DNA of 64,000 nt from Isoetes taiwanensis (GCA_021234155.1 JAJEKV010000039.1:6180745-6244744), one strand, 5' to 3'. Counted from the stretch's first letter, positions 13,171-26,698 are shown. Notes: generated by a model from the sequence alone, not told the origin. A program made the numbers and translations.

Positions 13171-15400
13171 AAAAATACATTTTCGTTGAGCATGAATGGA
13201 CAAAGACATAAAAACAAAGACATGAAACATATTGTTATTGGATTTTAAAAAGCAGCAACTCCATATAAACTGTAAAATGTCGTGTTTCTATAGATGTTTT
13301 TCAAAGAGTGCATGTGCGTTTGCAAGTTTCAGCATATAACATGGTTATGAATTGTTGCCAACGTGATGTACATCAAAGATGAGTAGTTCCTTGTGGATGG
13401 GGCATTAACCTTTAATGCAACAACGTGGGCCTATCTATATATTAAGTCTGCCTACATTTGAATTCGAATTCTATGTTTGCGAAGGCATCTAGAACAGTGC
13501 TAAAAGAAATAATGCTTTTTTTTGGTACTCCTTGCAGCTTCCAATGTTCCATAATTAATGTACCACGTTAGATGGCCATCCTAAATGGAGTTGTTTCCAC
13601 AACAATACTTGCTAACTTACTCTTAACAACACAGGAATGTACACTGTACAGGTTCTCAACTGACTACATTTGGCAGCTCCATGAAAAATAAACCCCTGCC
13701 ATAAAACGGAAAATTCGATCTACATATCACTAGTACAACAAAACTGCATAATGCCACAGCCAGTTCTACTATCACACCCGGAACAACCAGTTTCCACAAA
13801 CGGTCTGTCATTTATCATAGCACAGATTCAATTTTCTGTATTAACGCCTAAAAATGAAAGGGAAAAGCCTTCAACAAACGGCTAATCTAGCTATCAACAA
13901 ATGGATCCAGCTATAGATCATACCTCTGGAGCAGATTTCCGGCTACATAAGGCAGAATCAGAAGGTTTTTGAGTTGATTTCTCGCTGCAACAAGCAAATT
14001 CGGAATACACTTGTTCTCTTTTTCCAGTCAACGAATTCAAACCTATTTTTTCATTTTCTGTTCTTCCATATGCAATGGTACCATAGCGGCCACTTGGCTG
14101 CAAGGTCGCCATTCGCCATTTTAACCATTTTAACCACCATTCGTCAAACAGAGAGGCAAGGAAACTATGAAATAAACAAATGCAAGGATATGAATGTGGG
14201 GACCCAATGCTTAGCATTTGAGGTCACGTTTGAAGAAGGGCAATATCAATAAATGAGATTCTCAAGGTTAACCTTTTTGGAAGGATGAGAAGCTTCAGCA
14301 TTTTTCTTTTTTTTTTTTGCAGTAAAGCATAACTTAAACAGAAAGTGAAGTATGCCTGGCACGTAGAAGCCACTCTTTACCACTAAAGTAATAACCAAGG
14401 TCCCACATCCACAGCAGCACGCCTCATCCTCTGTTGAAGAAATAAATAAATCAATAAATAAAGCTTCCCAGTTCTTTTTTGGCACATGGCAGCCAGCAAC
14501 ATACAAATATTCCATCACAATTCCATTTCATATCATACATATTTCAATCATATTAACCAGAACTTAGATATCCTAATCCAACCTTAGATTGAACAAGCGT
14601 TTCTAACACTTTATAAAAAATATGCGTGCTGCTGACGCCAATATGCATCTATTACTTGTTCATAAACCACATATTTAGATCAGCGAGGTGATATGGCTAT
14701 ATCTACATGGTAAGAGCAGCAGCAGAGAGACATGAATCTAAAAGCTCGCCGTCTTTCGCGAAACAAGGTAAGATATCGATTCATTTTTACACCTTGAGGA
14801 TATAGGATGTAGTAGAAAGTAAAAGCTTCCATATGATATCAAGATTTACACTTACAGCAGCAAATGTGACCATCAATTACCAAGCATAACTATCTGTCTA
14901 GAACCCTCAGCCAAACTCAATGTCTTTTCTGCATGGTCTTTTGAAATATGCCCGTCCTATGGGTTTGCATGATTTGTTCTTTATCCTTTTGTTTCTATTG
15001 CTGAGGCTTTTATGTTACCTATTGTTTAAGCTTACACTAATTTCTGGCAGATATTCCTTCATTTTCTGTCCTATGCATCCCTGCTTAGTCGAGTTTCTAT
15101 ATTTCTTATTAACATCTTGAGATTATTGCAGGAAGATCCAGAACAGGAGACAAGGCTTCTAGCAAAGGAAAGACAGGCTTCTACTACCAACATAGGGACT
15201 ACCTTTAAATGACATAGTTTGGTGTTAAGAAAACGTGATCTCGTTAGAAAACGGGCAGAAGAGGAGGCAAATAAAAAACAAGATACTATTAGTTCCACTG
15301 TATGGTGTTGGAAACAAATATAACTGTAGACATTCATTAACATGCATGTTCTATAGGCCAGATCCATAGCTAAGTGTTTCTGACACAGTCTTGTATGTTA
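13171..15400. other. Non-coding stretch, no gene recognised
   Basis: The stretch is AT-rich, with no convincing exon. The short frames near 13918-14518 show no domain and are interrupted on both strands. Confidence 0.4.
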
Positions 15401-15403
15401 TAC

Positions 15404-16900
15404 CTTGCATTGTTCTAGAAGTGTCACAAATCCGCCAACATTACTGTGGACATATGCCAGTGGATTATGAACTGCATAACGTACTCCAGCCTACAGAACA
15501 CCCAAATGAAATTAGACCAAACACAAGATAGCTAGATCTGCGAAATGAATAACCTTAAGGGAGAACAATTGAAACCTGGGCTGCCAAATGAAGCACATGC
15601 ATGAAGACAACCAACCCAAAGAGTTCTCCTAGTAATTGTTGATCGTTAATATCACCTTCTACGACAAATCTGTCATCAGATAAGGAACACAAATTAGTTA
15701 ACAAAGAAGGCCAGATGGAAAGCAATAAGAGGGTTTCCATGTGAGACCCATGAACCATTTTCATTATAACCTATTATTAAAGTCGTCAGTGCCATGAACC
15801 ATTTTCATTATAACCTATTACTAAAGTCGTCAGTGCCAGCTATGATGCATTGCTCACTGCTTTGATTTCCATATCCAATAATCTTGTTGGCCAGCTTTGC
15901 AATTAACTTCTGATAATATATATGACCAGAAAACATCTGAGCTTTTGTTCAATACATCAGCAACTTTTTGCAACTCATCACGGATATCACCTACTGCCCA
16001 AGCATGAGAAATGTGGGGGCGAGGATTTTGCAAGCATGAAATAGCATAAACTCAGATTACAAAATTGACTCGACAGCAAGGTTCCATATACCTCGTAAAA
16101 TCATGGTAAATTGTGAAGCTTAAAAGCTTCATTCACAAAGTTGATCTGCCTCGAAATCTGGAAATATAAGAGCCAACTAAGATGGTTAGTATGTTCTTTC
16201 ACAACTAAACACCATAACATAACAATGCTCTATTCATTCCCCGCTGTTTATGGAACACTTATTGGTCAAATACAGAGATGGGGAGAGGAAAGACTCTAAC
16301 AGGAAGGGAGAGTTACATGCAAGGAAACAATGCTCATATTCCTGACCTGATTTCATACCCAGTTACATAATTTGGCTGCTGCAAAATAGACTGGCTCATG
16401 GATACAGTGTATGCACTTTGCAAGCCAATATGAGGCTTTCTAATCTACAATCTAACACTGGTGACAATCGGAGATGAAAAAAGGTAACAAAGATGCCATC
16501 AGACCTGTTAAATATGCCCAGGCCTAAAGGTAAATCTGCTAGCGTGGCAGAATTTTTAAGAAGAGATACTCTATTTGGTAAAGCATATGTTGGAGAAGAA
16601 TCCGCTCGGGTTTACAGCTCCAACCTGTTGCACAGGAACATCTAACTAGTTGGCTCGTGGATGCTAACACCTACTGTTCGTGGAACTTGGTTGCTGCAAT
16701 GGACCTGTCTAAGGAATATCTGCCGCATGCTTGACTGGGCAGGATATTTGGACATGATGCAAAGCTGCCAGCTCTTAGACGTGGGCATTTACATTCCAGC
16801 CAATTTGGGGTTCTCTGCTCGAGACCTATGATGCCATCTCCACGTTTCTTGAGTGCCAGTGAAACGTGAGAATGAATAAAGCCTGCACAAAGCCTGCAGC
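15404..16900 (-). pseudogene. UDP-glucuronate 4-epimerase (GAE-like) gene fragments
   Basis: Three pieces on the minus strand match the NAD(P)-binding Rossmann part of UDP-glucuronate 4-epimerases, which make UDP-galacturonate for pectin in the Golgi. Near 16795-16890 there is a piece reading VPVTGAAGFV (GxxGxxG), then after a frame break SHVSLALKKRGDGIIGLE. At 15576-15669 there is FVVEGDINDQQLLGELF continuing to THV-like MHVLHLAAQ. At 15404-15490 there is AGVRYAVHNPLAYVHSNVGG and FVTLLEQCK. The last two pieces are flanked by GT and AG borders. The catalytic part (the usual ASSSSVYG region and YxxxK) is not found downstream. The pieces span less than half a normal protein of about 430 residues, and the first piece has a frameshift. 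I infer a dead or transposon-captured fragment. Confidence 0.65.
15748..15835. repeat. Tandem duplication, 44-bp unit
   Basis: CCATGAACCATTTTCATTAT and its continuation to GTCGTCAGTG occur at 15748-15791 and 15792-15835 with one difference (ATTATTAAAG versus ATTACTAAAG). Confidence 0.9.
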
Positions 16901-17099
16901 TCCCGTAACTGGCACAACAAGCTATCCACCTTTCTGCAAGGACCTGATAACATGGATCAAAGGATTATAATATTAAACAACGTGCTAATTAAGGCCCAAT
17001 TACTGAGTCCAATTGGCAAATCAAGAATATGCGAATAGACAAATGATGAATTCACAAGTTTACGCATGTGGTAAAAAAAGGTCTTAGCCTACCTCTTTC

Positions 17100-18880
17100 A
17101 AAGCGGATCCGTGGACCTCATTTGCCCAGGCGATGTCATGACAGCGTTTGATGGAATGGGTTGCAAGTGATCCAATTATAACACACGCAGCGCTGTTTCA
17201 TGATGCAAAAGAAAAATCAGTCACGATGTGCAAAAAACTTGTAAAGCCAGCAAGAATAATGAAAGTACAATTTTCTTGCGTTTTTGGGCATAGATTTCTA
17301 CTTCAGCTAATATGGTGCATCATGCCATCTAGAAACAAAAACTTCATGAGCAAAATCTGTGTTTCCTGCAATTTGTCAGCAAGCAACTGCCAAATCTCTC
17401 TGCTAGAATGTACACGTACCAAGGGAACGACTTCATTCACCAAGCAAAGTGCCCATCTCGTGTTGTATCCACTGTATCCTCGGAGAAGCACATCTGCCTG
17501 AACTTAGATAAAGTTTACACTACAATTTTTCAGCCTGCATTGACTCTGAGAAATCTGGAAAAGTGTTCTGAGCGACTCACCTTACGGGCATAGGTATGAG
17601 CAGCAGCTCCCAAAACTTAAAGACGAAGCGAATGTAAACGGAGTAGAGAGAAAACCCAAATCGCCCCCAAGTCGTACCTCTGCCATATAAGACTGTAAGA
17701 AAAAACAAAGGTAAGAAAAAACAAAGGCATGGCATAGGATCTTGACGCCGCTTCAACGCATGCTTCAACGCATGCGGGCCAAACCGACTGGAGAAGTCAC
17801 TCCATTGCCGAATCAATAAGAAAGCGATGAGAAAAGGAAGGGTTGTCAGGTTTGCAGCAGGTGTACAGAAAAAAGGTTGTAGTGGTGATTCCTTACATCA
17901 AAAAATGTACTTACCAAAAGCAACATGTTACAGTTAGAAGCTCGCTAATCAACCTTGTAGCTTTAGGATCATGCTGGTATGATTGTGAACGAATGGCTTA
18001 AAAGACTGATATTAGTTCTCAGCATTGTTGCACATTTTGCAGGTAAGGCAAAGTCACAATAGGACTGAATATCTTTGTAGGATCCAGAAATACATTGAAG
18101 AAAAGCGGCGCCAAGTATTAGACGCATCACCACACCAGATTTCTACATCATGAAATTTCTTCACACAAAATCGAACGGAGAAAGGGTTATGTTTTAACAA
18201 CTTGTTGTATCCAACCAAACCTGTTTTATCAACATCAACATAATCATCTTGAGAATCTTTTCCTCCTGTAGAAGATGTCTTCTTCCAGTCCTCCAATGCA
18301 TATTCTTCTTCATCATCTGTATCTGTAGTGGAGAGAGTAACACATGACGTACGTTCTAAGGATGCAAAAAATGCGGAGGCTAGGCTGCCCCCAACGGAAC
18401 CTGCAACCCTATCCAGCTTGATAGTTCACGAATCAAATTAGAAAATATACAAGGCCGACGGACTTCAAACCACAAACGCCCACAGAAATTTTAAAGTAGA
18501 GGTCACAAGCGCCAACCCAAATGGATAGCAAAGTAAGGTCAAAATAAGCCTAGAACCAGTGTGACTATACTTATTTGTGGTTTAAAGACGTTTCTCAATT
18601 CTTGACCAAGATAGTGCTCAAGAAAGATCGCAAACGGCAGATTTACACATAAGTACAAAATACGGGCTATGGCAAATCCTGGCTAGAGCAGCAAACTTAC
18701 CAATCCTGTAAAGCTGAAGAACCTTTACCAAGAAATAAATCACCTTAACACTTGTTCATAGAAGGCACCGATCAAATGCAAGATCAAAGAGTTGAAATCG
18801 GTCCAAACGCCAAGCCGAGCTGAGCTAACTTCACTGGATTAGATGAAGCCAGATCCTCTCAGTCGCCGCCATCGCCGAAG
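17100..18880 (-). pseudogene. Scattered exon-like pieces of an unrecognised plant gene
   Basis: On the minus strand, several open pieces are bounded by plausible splice sites. A possible start (MAATERIWLHLIQ) lies near 18875-18837. A longer piece near 18430-18190 reads RVAGSVGGSLASAFFASLER, then an acidic DTDDEEEYALED, then WKKTSSTGGKDSQDDYVD. Others lie near 17816-17740 (RQWSDFSSRFGPHALK), 17491-17303 (RGYSGYNTRWALCLVNEVVP) and 17200-17100 (ACVIIGSLATHSIKRCHDIA). I do not recognise the family. The pieces could be one gene or captured fragments of several, and they lie just upstream of the epimerase fragments on the same strand. Stops lie between the pieces. Confidence 0.3.
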
Positions 18881-20010
18881 CACATAGCTCGAAAACCACG
18901 ACAAATGCTTTTCCCTTTTTATTTTTTTACGGCAAATGCTTATCCCTTTTTATTTTTTTATACAAGAAATTTATCGCGGCGGCCATTTCTCTTTACTTGC
19001 TTGGTGTGAGTTCCAGGCATTAGGACTACTATAGTTGTATGTATCAATTTAAGAACACAAGTAGAGAACATTCGGGAGTTGAACCCGTATTATTACCGTG
19101 TGTTTCTGTGCCCGTATGATAGATGGGTGCTATGATCGATGACCACGAGATTCCCACTATTAGACTGCTATGATTTGGATTTCTTTTATTTTTTGTCATT
19201 ATTTTTAATCATCTTAGCTATTTGATGATTTTAGCACATTTTCAAAGGCTTTGGGTAAATGGAAAATATTGAAAAAAAAAAAAAAATAAAAAATTTAGCT
19301 TAACTTGACCACTAGACTTTCAGCCAAATGCTAGAAATGGACATTTTGTGTTGTTTCCTAAACCATAGAAATTTTTAGAATGAATTTTTTTAACCCATTG
19401 ACAAAGGTTTTCTACATTATGAATAATTTGATCTCCTTGAAATGAAAAACCATATAGTGGAAATATTATACTAAAACCTATTACTACCACATAGAAATTT
19501 TTGGGATGATGTTTGGGTTAGTTTAGCTAAACGCTAGAAATATCAAGGATAGATAGATCCTTGAGCATCCAAAAGTCATTCGCTAATAAGAAATAGTGAG
19601 ATTACAAATGTAACTAACCAATGGCTTGATAGTCCCATGGACATTCCTTTGCACATTGACAATGGATTCTACAATGCCAATCTCCTTGAAATGGTGGTGC
19701 TATTATACTAAAACACATTAGTAGATCAAAGTCTTTAATTATATTTATTTCATAGAGTGAGATTTGTAAATCCTAGAAATCTTTGGAGCGGTGGACTCTA
19801 GAAGGTTTAAGTAGCTTAGATGATTAAAAGAGAAAGCCTAACTCTAGAAGAGGTTAGATGATTAAAAGACGTAAGCCTGGCAACCGAACAAAAATAGACA
19901 ATGTCTTTGAGGGAAAGAATTTATCCATGCAAAATGTAAGCATCAAGATAAAAGAACAATGAAAGATCAGCCATATCCATCTTCACCATTTAGAGGATAC
20001 GCCACCAATT
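18881..20010. other. Non-coding stretch, no gene recognised
   Basis: The stretch has an A-rich tract near 19270-19290 and a small duplication near 18907-18960 (CCCTTTTTATTTTTTTA). No coding sequence is supported. Confidence 0.4.
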
Positions 20011-21120
20011 TCAATTCCTCTCCTAGGCAATGGAAAAATCACCAATCAAACCTTGGTTGAATGCTGGTAGCTTGGATGAGGTTTCTAGGGAAGTATGGTC
20101 CCCAGTCCCATTCTTTTCTGCAGACATCAAATGCTAATAGATCTCCCCATTCACTTAATCGTTTTGAATTGTCTTTTGGGCCTTTTGTGAACATAATTTT
20201 TATCCTGGGATGCAAATGCAGTGAGCGTACACATGCTTATCATAGACCAACGTATAAACTGATTCCACATGTCTAAAGGCGCTCTAGGCATTTCTTCCAT
20301 TTGCCATGATCCGTCACATTGCATGCATTTCTTCCATTTGCCATGATCCGTCACATTGCATGAACTCCCAGATACAGATCCATCCGATGCCATGTGGATC
20401 CACTGCGAGAACAGTCATAAACAGGCTGTCTTTTTCTCCTGCAAGGATTGGAGCCATCTTAAACTCTACTATTGGTGGATGCATATTAACTACCATTCGA
20501 GTGGTGATGACTCCCTATTGATGATTCCGTAAATTCAATCAAGGTAAATTCAATCAAGATGCAATCATCGTCCTTAAAGCTATACTTAATAACAACATCA
20601 CCATTAGTGCTAAGAAAGTAGACATAACCTGATTTGGCAATTGTGGAGCTGTAGGTTCTCACTTGCCAACCAAAACTTTCTAATATAATATGCTTCCATG
20701 ATTTTGCTTTAATGTCATAAACACCTAGCACATGTCTTCTATGTCTCACAGTAACGGCCACCAGGAAGCAATCTCCATCAAGATTTATTTCCAAAGCTAG
20801 CAAAGATATGGTGACTATGGGGAAATCAGTCTTTACAAATTGCAGAGAATTGGTAAGAGGATTCCACACGATGAGAGACTCTTGAGAAGAAAAACACACA
20901 ACTCCATGAGATGTAGTAGCACAAACCTTTCTCAAGAGTCTGCCCATATCTTCTACCTAAAGGAAAACTGTTATGCCATAGCATCATGTGAAACTATTGT
21001 AGGGCGGTTTGTCTTATTGTGTTTCCAGATCTTGGTTTTTCAAAAACTGCTATGTGCCAAATCTTGGGTCCCTGATGCTTTTTTTAAAAGCATGGTATTT
21101 GCAAGACATGTTCAATACGT
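20010..21120 (-). pseudogene. F-box-type protein, C-terminal propeller part, broken
   Basis: The minus-strand open part at 20947-20486 reads like the C-terminal repeats of plant F-box associated proteins (SHGVVCFSSQESLIVWNPLT, then SWKHI and YVYFLSTNGDVVIKYSF). It continues in broken frames as SLFMTVLAVDPHGIGWICIWEF, DGSWQMEEMPRAPLDMW and, near 20150-20050, LLAFDVCRKEWDW. Upstream (about 21120-20950) a decayed piece (VSHDAMA after KIWKHNK) probably held the earlier part. The frame is broken by a 37-bp tandem duplication near 20293-20366 and by other indels. F-box proteins of this kind are substrate adaptors of SCF ubiquitin ligases, but the F-box itself is not visible here. Confidence 0.55.
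20293..20366. repeat. Tandem duplication, 37-bp unit
   Basis: The unit TTTCTTCCATTTGCCATGAT plus CCGTCACATTGCATGCA is repeated twice head to tail. At 37 bp it is not a multiple of three, so it shifts the reading frame of the F-box-type gene. Confidence 0.85.
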
Positions 21121-21311
21121 TATCTATTAGCCTGCTTGAACAAAATATACGAATAGCATGGCCTTGGCTCCAGGTCATTTGAGCTTTGCCAATTGCATAA
21201 GACTTGGGGAATAAGTCCCGCCTCTATATATCTTTCAAGTATGAAGACTTGGGGAATAAGTCCCTGATGCTTTTTTAGAAAGCATGGTATTTGCAAGGCA
21301 TGTTCAATAAC
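21071..21311. repeat. Dispersed duplication of about 48 bp
   Basis: The block CCCTGATGCTTTTTTxxAAA, continuing through GCATGGTATTTGCAAG, occurs near 21071-21118 and again near 21262-21310. Confidence 0.75.
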
Positions 21312-24300
21312 GCAGATCTAATAATAACATAACAACACATCTGCACACACCTTAAATCGTTGAAGTGTCAAAGCCTTCCAAATCTCTTAGTTGACGTAAT
21401 GTAGGGGCTGTGTCCACCAAGCACAAACCCATTTTACCTGCTCATACAACTCAGTATCTCATCTGTCAAATTCTTCAAATTACTATGAGATAAATCGAGA
21501 TTTCAAGCAAAAACGAAGGCCTATGAATAGAGTCAACAAATTCTGAACTTGGTCATTTAAGCTGGAAAGAAAAGCTGATCTTCCAGGATATTGAAGATCC
21601 ACATCCTTTATATATGCATGTGGAAGATGCCAGATGGAACAGGTAACATCCTTTATTTTCTGTTACATTTCACAGATCCCATGTAAAGTTAAGTAGATCT
21701 GTTAACTTCTATTGCATAATTCCAGTCACACATTAGTCTACAAATATGTTGAAATTAAAATGCTGCAATATGTTCTCATATTCACATTTGGCTTCTTTAA
21801 GCTGATCCACATCCTTTAAATATGCACATGGGAGATGCCAGATGGAACATGCCTCTCTACTCCCCTACCGGAACTTTGCCAGCAGATAACAGGGGATATT
21901 GGCCGTGCGTTTCAAATAACAGCCTATGAATATTCTGCAACAGGGGATATTTTGCTAGCAGGGGATATTTTGCAGATAACAGGGGATGTTCTGCCACTTA
22001 GAACATCCCAAGGCTATGCCGACGCCTGACGCCTCTCTGCACAAACGTGCCCGTGTCCTCGAGCTATCCCGGAGGTATGGTTTCTTATCTACACATTTCT
22101 CGTCTATTCTAAGTCAAAGGGCTCCAAAACTTTCAACTGCTTCTTTGGCAGTGGTAAAGGCAAAGGAAAATCGATCAACAGTAGGCATTGCTCAAAAAAA
22201 AATGCCAAAACTCCAGGGCGGATGGAGTTGCACGGCAGCCAAGGCAGAGCAGGGATTCCGATTCTTCTCTGCTAAATATTTTCACTCTTCATGCATTAGC
22301 TAAGTAGAACATTCCAAGGCCTGCCGGATTTTTCCATCCAAAATGAGGGAAGAATGAGGGCAGAGCTCAGAACCCAATCTAAAGCAATCATTTCAATCTA
22401 AAGCAATCATTCAACATGAGTTCAGAAATATATAGGCGGGGCAACACCGAACAATGGGTCTAAAATGCCCATATGTCAAACAACGATGAGCACATGGCGA
22501 TAAAAGCATCATATTCAGACATCTTGCATAAGGAGATAAGACGACCAAACAATGACGAGCAGATGGCGACGAAAGCATCGGATTCAGACATGTTGCTGAA
22601 GAAGATAAGATGACCAGCTGATTCAAACATCTGGCTGAAGCGGATCACATGAATCTCTGATAGTGGCAGTGCCCAAAATATCTGACGGTGAAGCCTGCAT
22701 CTTATCTATCTGACGGTTGAGATGAATGCCTCACGTCGAAGGTATAGGCATTATATATGTTAAGATATACATATACCTTGATTCAGGAATGTACAAACGG
22801 TATACGAATCAGCAAAAAGATTTGTTGTATACAGCAAATCCAGACTTGACCAATTCACTTCACTAGTTAAAATGCTTTGCATGTTAATAAAGCCAGACAT
22901 AAAGGTCAGCAATTCAACGGTTGAAATTAATCATTCTTTCATCGGTTCCATCACATTGTGCATGATAGAGTTGACTACACTCCTGAAATTCTAAACATTA
23001 GAAAGAAGCAAACTACTTACATAACCTTTCTTTGGATCTTTTCCAGATAAAAATAATGTTTCATTCATTTCAGAAGATAATTTGTTACATGTTCCTCAAG
23101 TACAGGAATGGGGGAACCAATATGTTACAAACAACTTTAAATCAGAAGAAACGAAGTAAACAACCCTAGATTAGAAGAAACGAAATAAACAACTCTAGTT
23201 CTCATAAGAAACGCATGGAGTTCTAACCCTAGCTTCGACATAAAAGGTCTAATAAAAACTTACACTTTCATTCTTCCGTGCTATCTGCAGAACAACCATC
23301 TACTTCTTCATCTCTATTTTTTCCCTCCTCTCTGTTTTCTCCATGTTGAAAGGTTTCCAACTGCTGATGTAAATGCTTTGCTTCTATACCATCGTTTGTT
23401 TCCTTTGTTGGCACTGCACATAAAATAAACAATAAAAACAATAGCTCAAAGGCATTGTTAAAAGAAAAACTGTAACTGACAGATCAACTTATACCTGTAT
23501 GGGCATGCCTGTTGCATCTAAATCTGTTGCATCCAAATCTTTTCAGAGAAATATTATGGCCTCCTTGTGTAAATCAATGGTCTGCTTTCCATGGCTAAGC
23601 ATAGTAAAGTGGCTGGTGCCTAGCATACAACTCCATAAAAACTAAGACAGGGGTCTAGATTGGAATTCAAGTGATAAAAGAAGAAGACCCTGACAAATCT
23701 TGAAGACTGCTTCTGTTGTCTTTGACTGCCGAAATTTTCACATGCCCATCAGTGCACCTAGATTCCTTTTAGTCATTCTGTGCCAGTGTCTTGATTGTGG
23801 TGATACAGCAAAGAGAAGAGAAAAAGCAGCGACCTGGGCAGAGCAGTCGCAATGCATTAGTACAAATAAAAGAGAATGGATAAACAACTCACCACATAAC
23901 CTGCTATGCACGGCTAAACCACAATATTATAACAAGCTAGATCCGGCAAATGCAGAGGAGAGGTGATGGCGGGAAAAGGCACGGATTTGAAGTTTCATAT
24001 TGATGGAAGTCTCGTTTTTTATACCAATTTGCTCTATCCTTCTCTTTAAGCAGGTCTTCGTGCAGAGGAGAGGCGATAGTATAGAGCATCTTGATGCTTT
24101 AGAGAAATGGATTTTTTACCTAGCTGCAATGCCGTTAGGAAAAATGCCATAACCGAACCATTGCTTTGAGCTTGTGGAGTTCTAACAATCTGGCTTCCTG
24201 CATGAGCCACCAGATTCACAGCTTGGGCCTCGCTTAGGGCTTCCAGCATGCCCCATTAGATTCACAGCTTGGGCCTCGCTTAGGCTTCCACATCTGACCT

Positions 24301-24360
24301 TGCTCAAGATCCAAAGCGGGGAAAAAACCGCCCACAGCACGAAATCGCCCACAGCGGGCA
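21312..24360. other. Non-coding stretch with short local repeats
   Basis: No recognisable gene is present. Short repeats are present: CAGATAACAGGGGATATT-like units near 21883-21990; a unit of about 67 bp near 22475-22610 around AGCAxATGGCGA.xAAAGCATC; and a duplicated AGATTCACAGCTTGGGCCTC near 24210 and 24250. Confidence 0.4.
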
Positions 24361-24368
24361 CAAAATCG

Positions 24369-24578
24369 AAGCACAAAATCGCCCACAGCGGGCACCATAG
24401 GCAGAGCAGATTAAAAACATCCAAGAAATTTGCTTGTAGAGCAAGGAATCGTAGCTTTTACTTTTTTTTAAGTTTATTATTTTTTTAATACACGTGTCAT
24501 GCTCACGCGTTTTCCTGGGACGGAAAATATTACAATCAAACAAAAAAGGAAGCTAGCTTATATATGTTGTGATAATAT
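24369..24578. repeat. Direct repeat pair, left copy (about 210 bp)
   Basis: This block, from GAAGCACAAAATCGCCCACA to TATATGTTGTGATAATAT, matches 26489-26698 over its whole length at roughly 90 percent by eye. The left copy is preceded by extra tandem pieces of its first part (AAATCGCCCACAGCGGGCAC near 24342). The blocks may be solo ends or two copies of a short element. Confidence 0.8.
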
Positions 24579-25129
24579 TGCTTACGAACTTAGCCATGCT
24601 AGTCATCTTGTGTCCTCATTACTTGATAGGTGCTTACTCATTATTGAAGCCAGCAAAATGTTATGCTCTCTAGGTTAAAGAAATTATTTACTAATGCTCC
24701 AGCAACATAAGCCATAGATGTTCACGATACATGCTCCAACTCTTGTTGGATTCACACCATTTTTTAGTCGGTAAAGCCTCTTCTATTTACTTCTTTATTG
24801 ATACCTGTTAGAGTGATAAAAAACAGTTTTGTCAGTATTGTTAGTCCAAACATGGATATGAACCTATGAAGATTGAAGGCCAGATAAAGCTTGATGGTAA
24901 GACCATTACGATTTTAAGATAATAATATATGTTCCACTCTCTTAAGCATTGATTCATTTTGCTATATATAAGTAGGTAGATTTCAATGATGTAATTGACT
25001 GTCAGAAAAAACTCTCAGTAGAAGGTCTGGTGAATAAAGGATTTCTGGAAAGCAGATCCGGATTTCCCTTAAAGCTCGCCCATTCCCAGAATTTCCAGAA
25101 CTAGACAACGGAGAATTTTTGGATTTCCT

Positions 25130-26330
25130 GAATCAATAATTTGTTGCAAATAAAAATCCAGAGTCTACATCACTACAATCTTTCGCTTCGGAATTTACCA
25201 TATGCCTTGCCTGAATCCTTCTGCTCACACTGTAAATCGTTCTCATATGCTCCAACTTTGCTGTTTAGCAAAATAGAGAAATTGAAAAATGTGTCTGCAG
25301 ATCTAAGAACCAGGTTTGTTCTGAGACATCTTCAAGGTAGAAAGCCGCTTAATGGAATAGCAATTTCCAAAATCCGAGCTCACAAGTGGGATTTAAGGGG
25401 AAGAAAAAATGGTTTGTCTTGGAATCATGTGAGCTGACATGGTGGCCATCGCCATCAATTCAAGGCAGCATATTTTATTTAGTTGTAGAATCCGGCAGAG
25501 ATGCACAAACAGAGAAACTGGAGTAGGATCCTTTATGTGCGGCAGTTGTGGCGCTTCAAGGTGGCTAAAGCGTACCCTAAACTGGGAAAAATCACAACGG
25601 CCAAATCCGTGAAGAGGCTGTCGGATTGGAGAGCTAAAATTTGCTGCATAATGGCGGTTCAAAATTTAACCGGACTCAAAGATCGCGAGTTGCATAAGCA
25701 GGAGAAAGGAGGATATCCCTGAGTCTATTTGAAGCGACCCCGGGGAGAAGAAGGACGATTTCCAAGGACTCCGGATCTTCTAAAATGGCGCCATATCCAG
25801 GGACTTTCCTTCTGTGGTCACGATTCTCCATAAATTTTTTCTTCTTGTGATTCTGTGATGTGATCTGATAGAGGACGTATCAGCCTAATGTATGTTGTTG
25901 ACTGGCACTCCTCTTAATTACTGGCACTCCCTTTTTAATCTTTTCGTTTTTTTTGAAGTACATGTGTTGCCTTAGCAAATAAGCAGGGCATTTCAGAGAT
26001 TAAAAGATCGGCAGATGAAAAGCAGAGGCAGATAGCAAGAGCAAAGTCTTCTGCGGAAAAGTGCTTATACTGGAATGCCAGTTTGGGGCACTCTTTCTCT
26101 TGTTCTGGCAGTGCTAACAATAGGAAGAATTCCGGCAATTCTTATCACAACTATGGCGAGGTACATTTACCCTGTTATTCAACCACTAGTTGAAGATTAC
26201 GATCTGTACCTGCGTTCCAGGATAAACACTGTGCTGCCAAAATTTTCCAAAGCAGCTTTCTTAACAAAATCGCCCACAGTCATCTGCGCAGTCTGCGGAA
26301 GCCGCTCAACTGACCACGCCTTCTTTTAGG
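25130..26330 (+). other. Possible exon remnants, function unknown
   Basis: The interval has two weakly supported plus-strand open pieces. One at 25501-25722 is basic and Trp-rich. One at 26075-26329 starts with a hydrophobic stretch (LVLAVLTIGRIPAILITTMA) that could span a membrane. Neither has a recognised domain, start context or clear splice borders. Chance open frames remain likely. Confidence 0.2.
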
Positions 26331-26488
26331 GCCGGTTCACATGCAACAATGGTGGGAGAGGGGCCCTGTTATACCCTTTGTAAATTCGTGATGGTCCGTG
26401 ATGGTGGGCACGCCTTCTTTTACACATGATGGCTTAAAAGTATGATGGCACAAATGTGAATCCAGCCTTACACCCAAGCTTAAAAGTA

Positions 26489-26698
26489 TGAAGCACAAAG
26501 TCGCCCACAGCGGGCACCATAGGCAGAGCAGATTAGCATCCAAGAAATTTGCTTGCAGAGTAAGAAATCATAGATTTTACCTTTTTTTTTAAGTTTTAGT
26601 TATTTTTAATACACGTGTCATGCTCACGTCTTTTCCTGGAACGGAAATATTACAATCAAACAAAAATGGAAGCTGCCTTATATATGTTGTGATAATAT
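26489..26698. repeat. Direct repeat pair, right copy (about 210 bp)
   Basis: This is the second copy of the block at 24369-24578, in the same orientation 2.1 kb away. The two differ by substitutions and by short indels in A/T runs. Confidence 0.8.
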
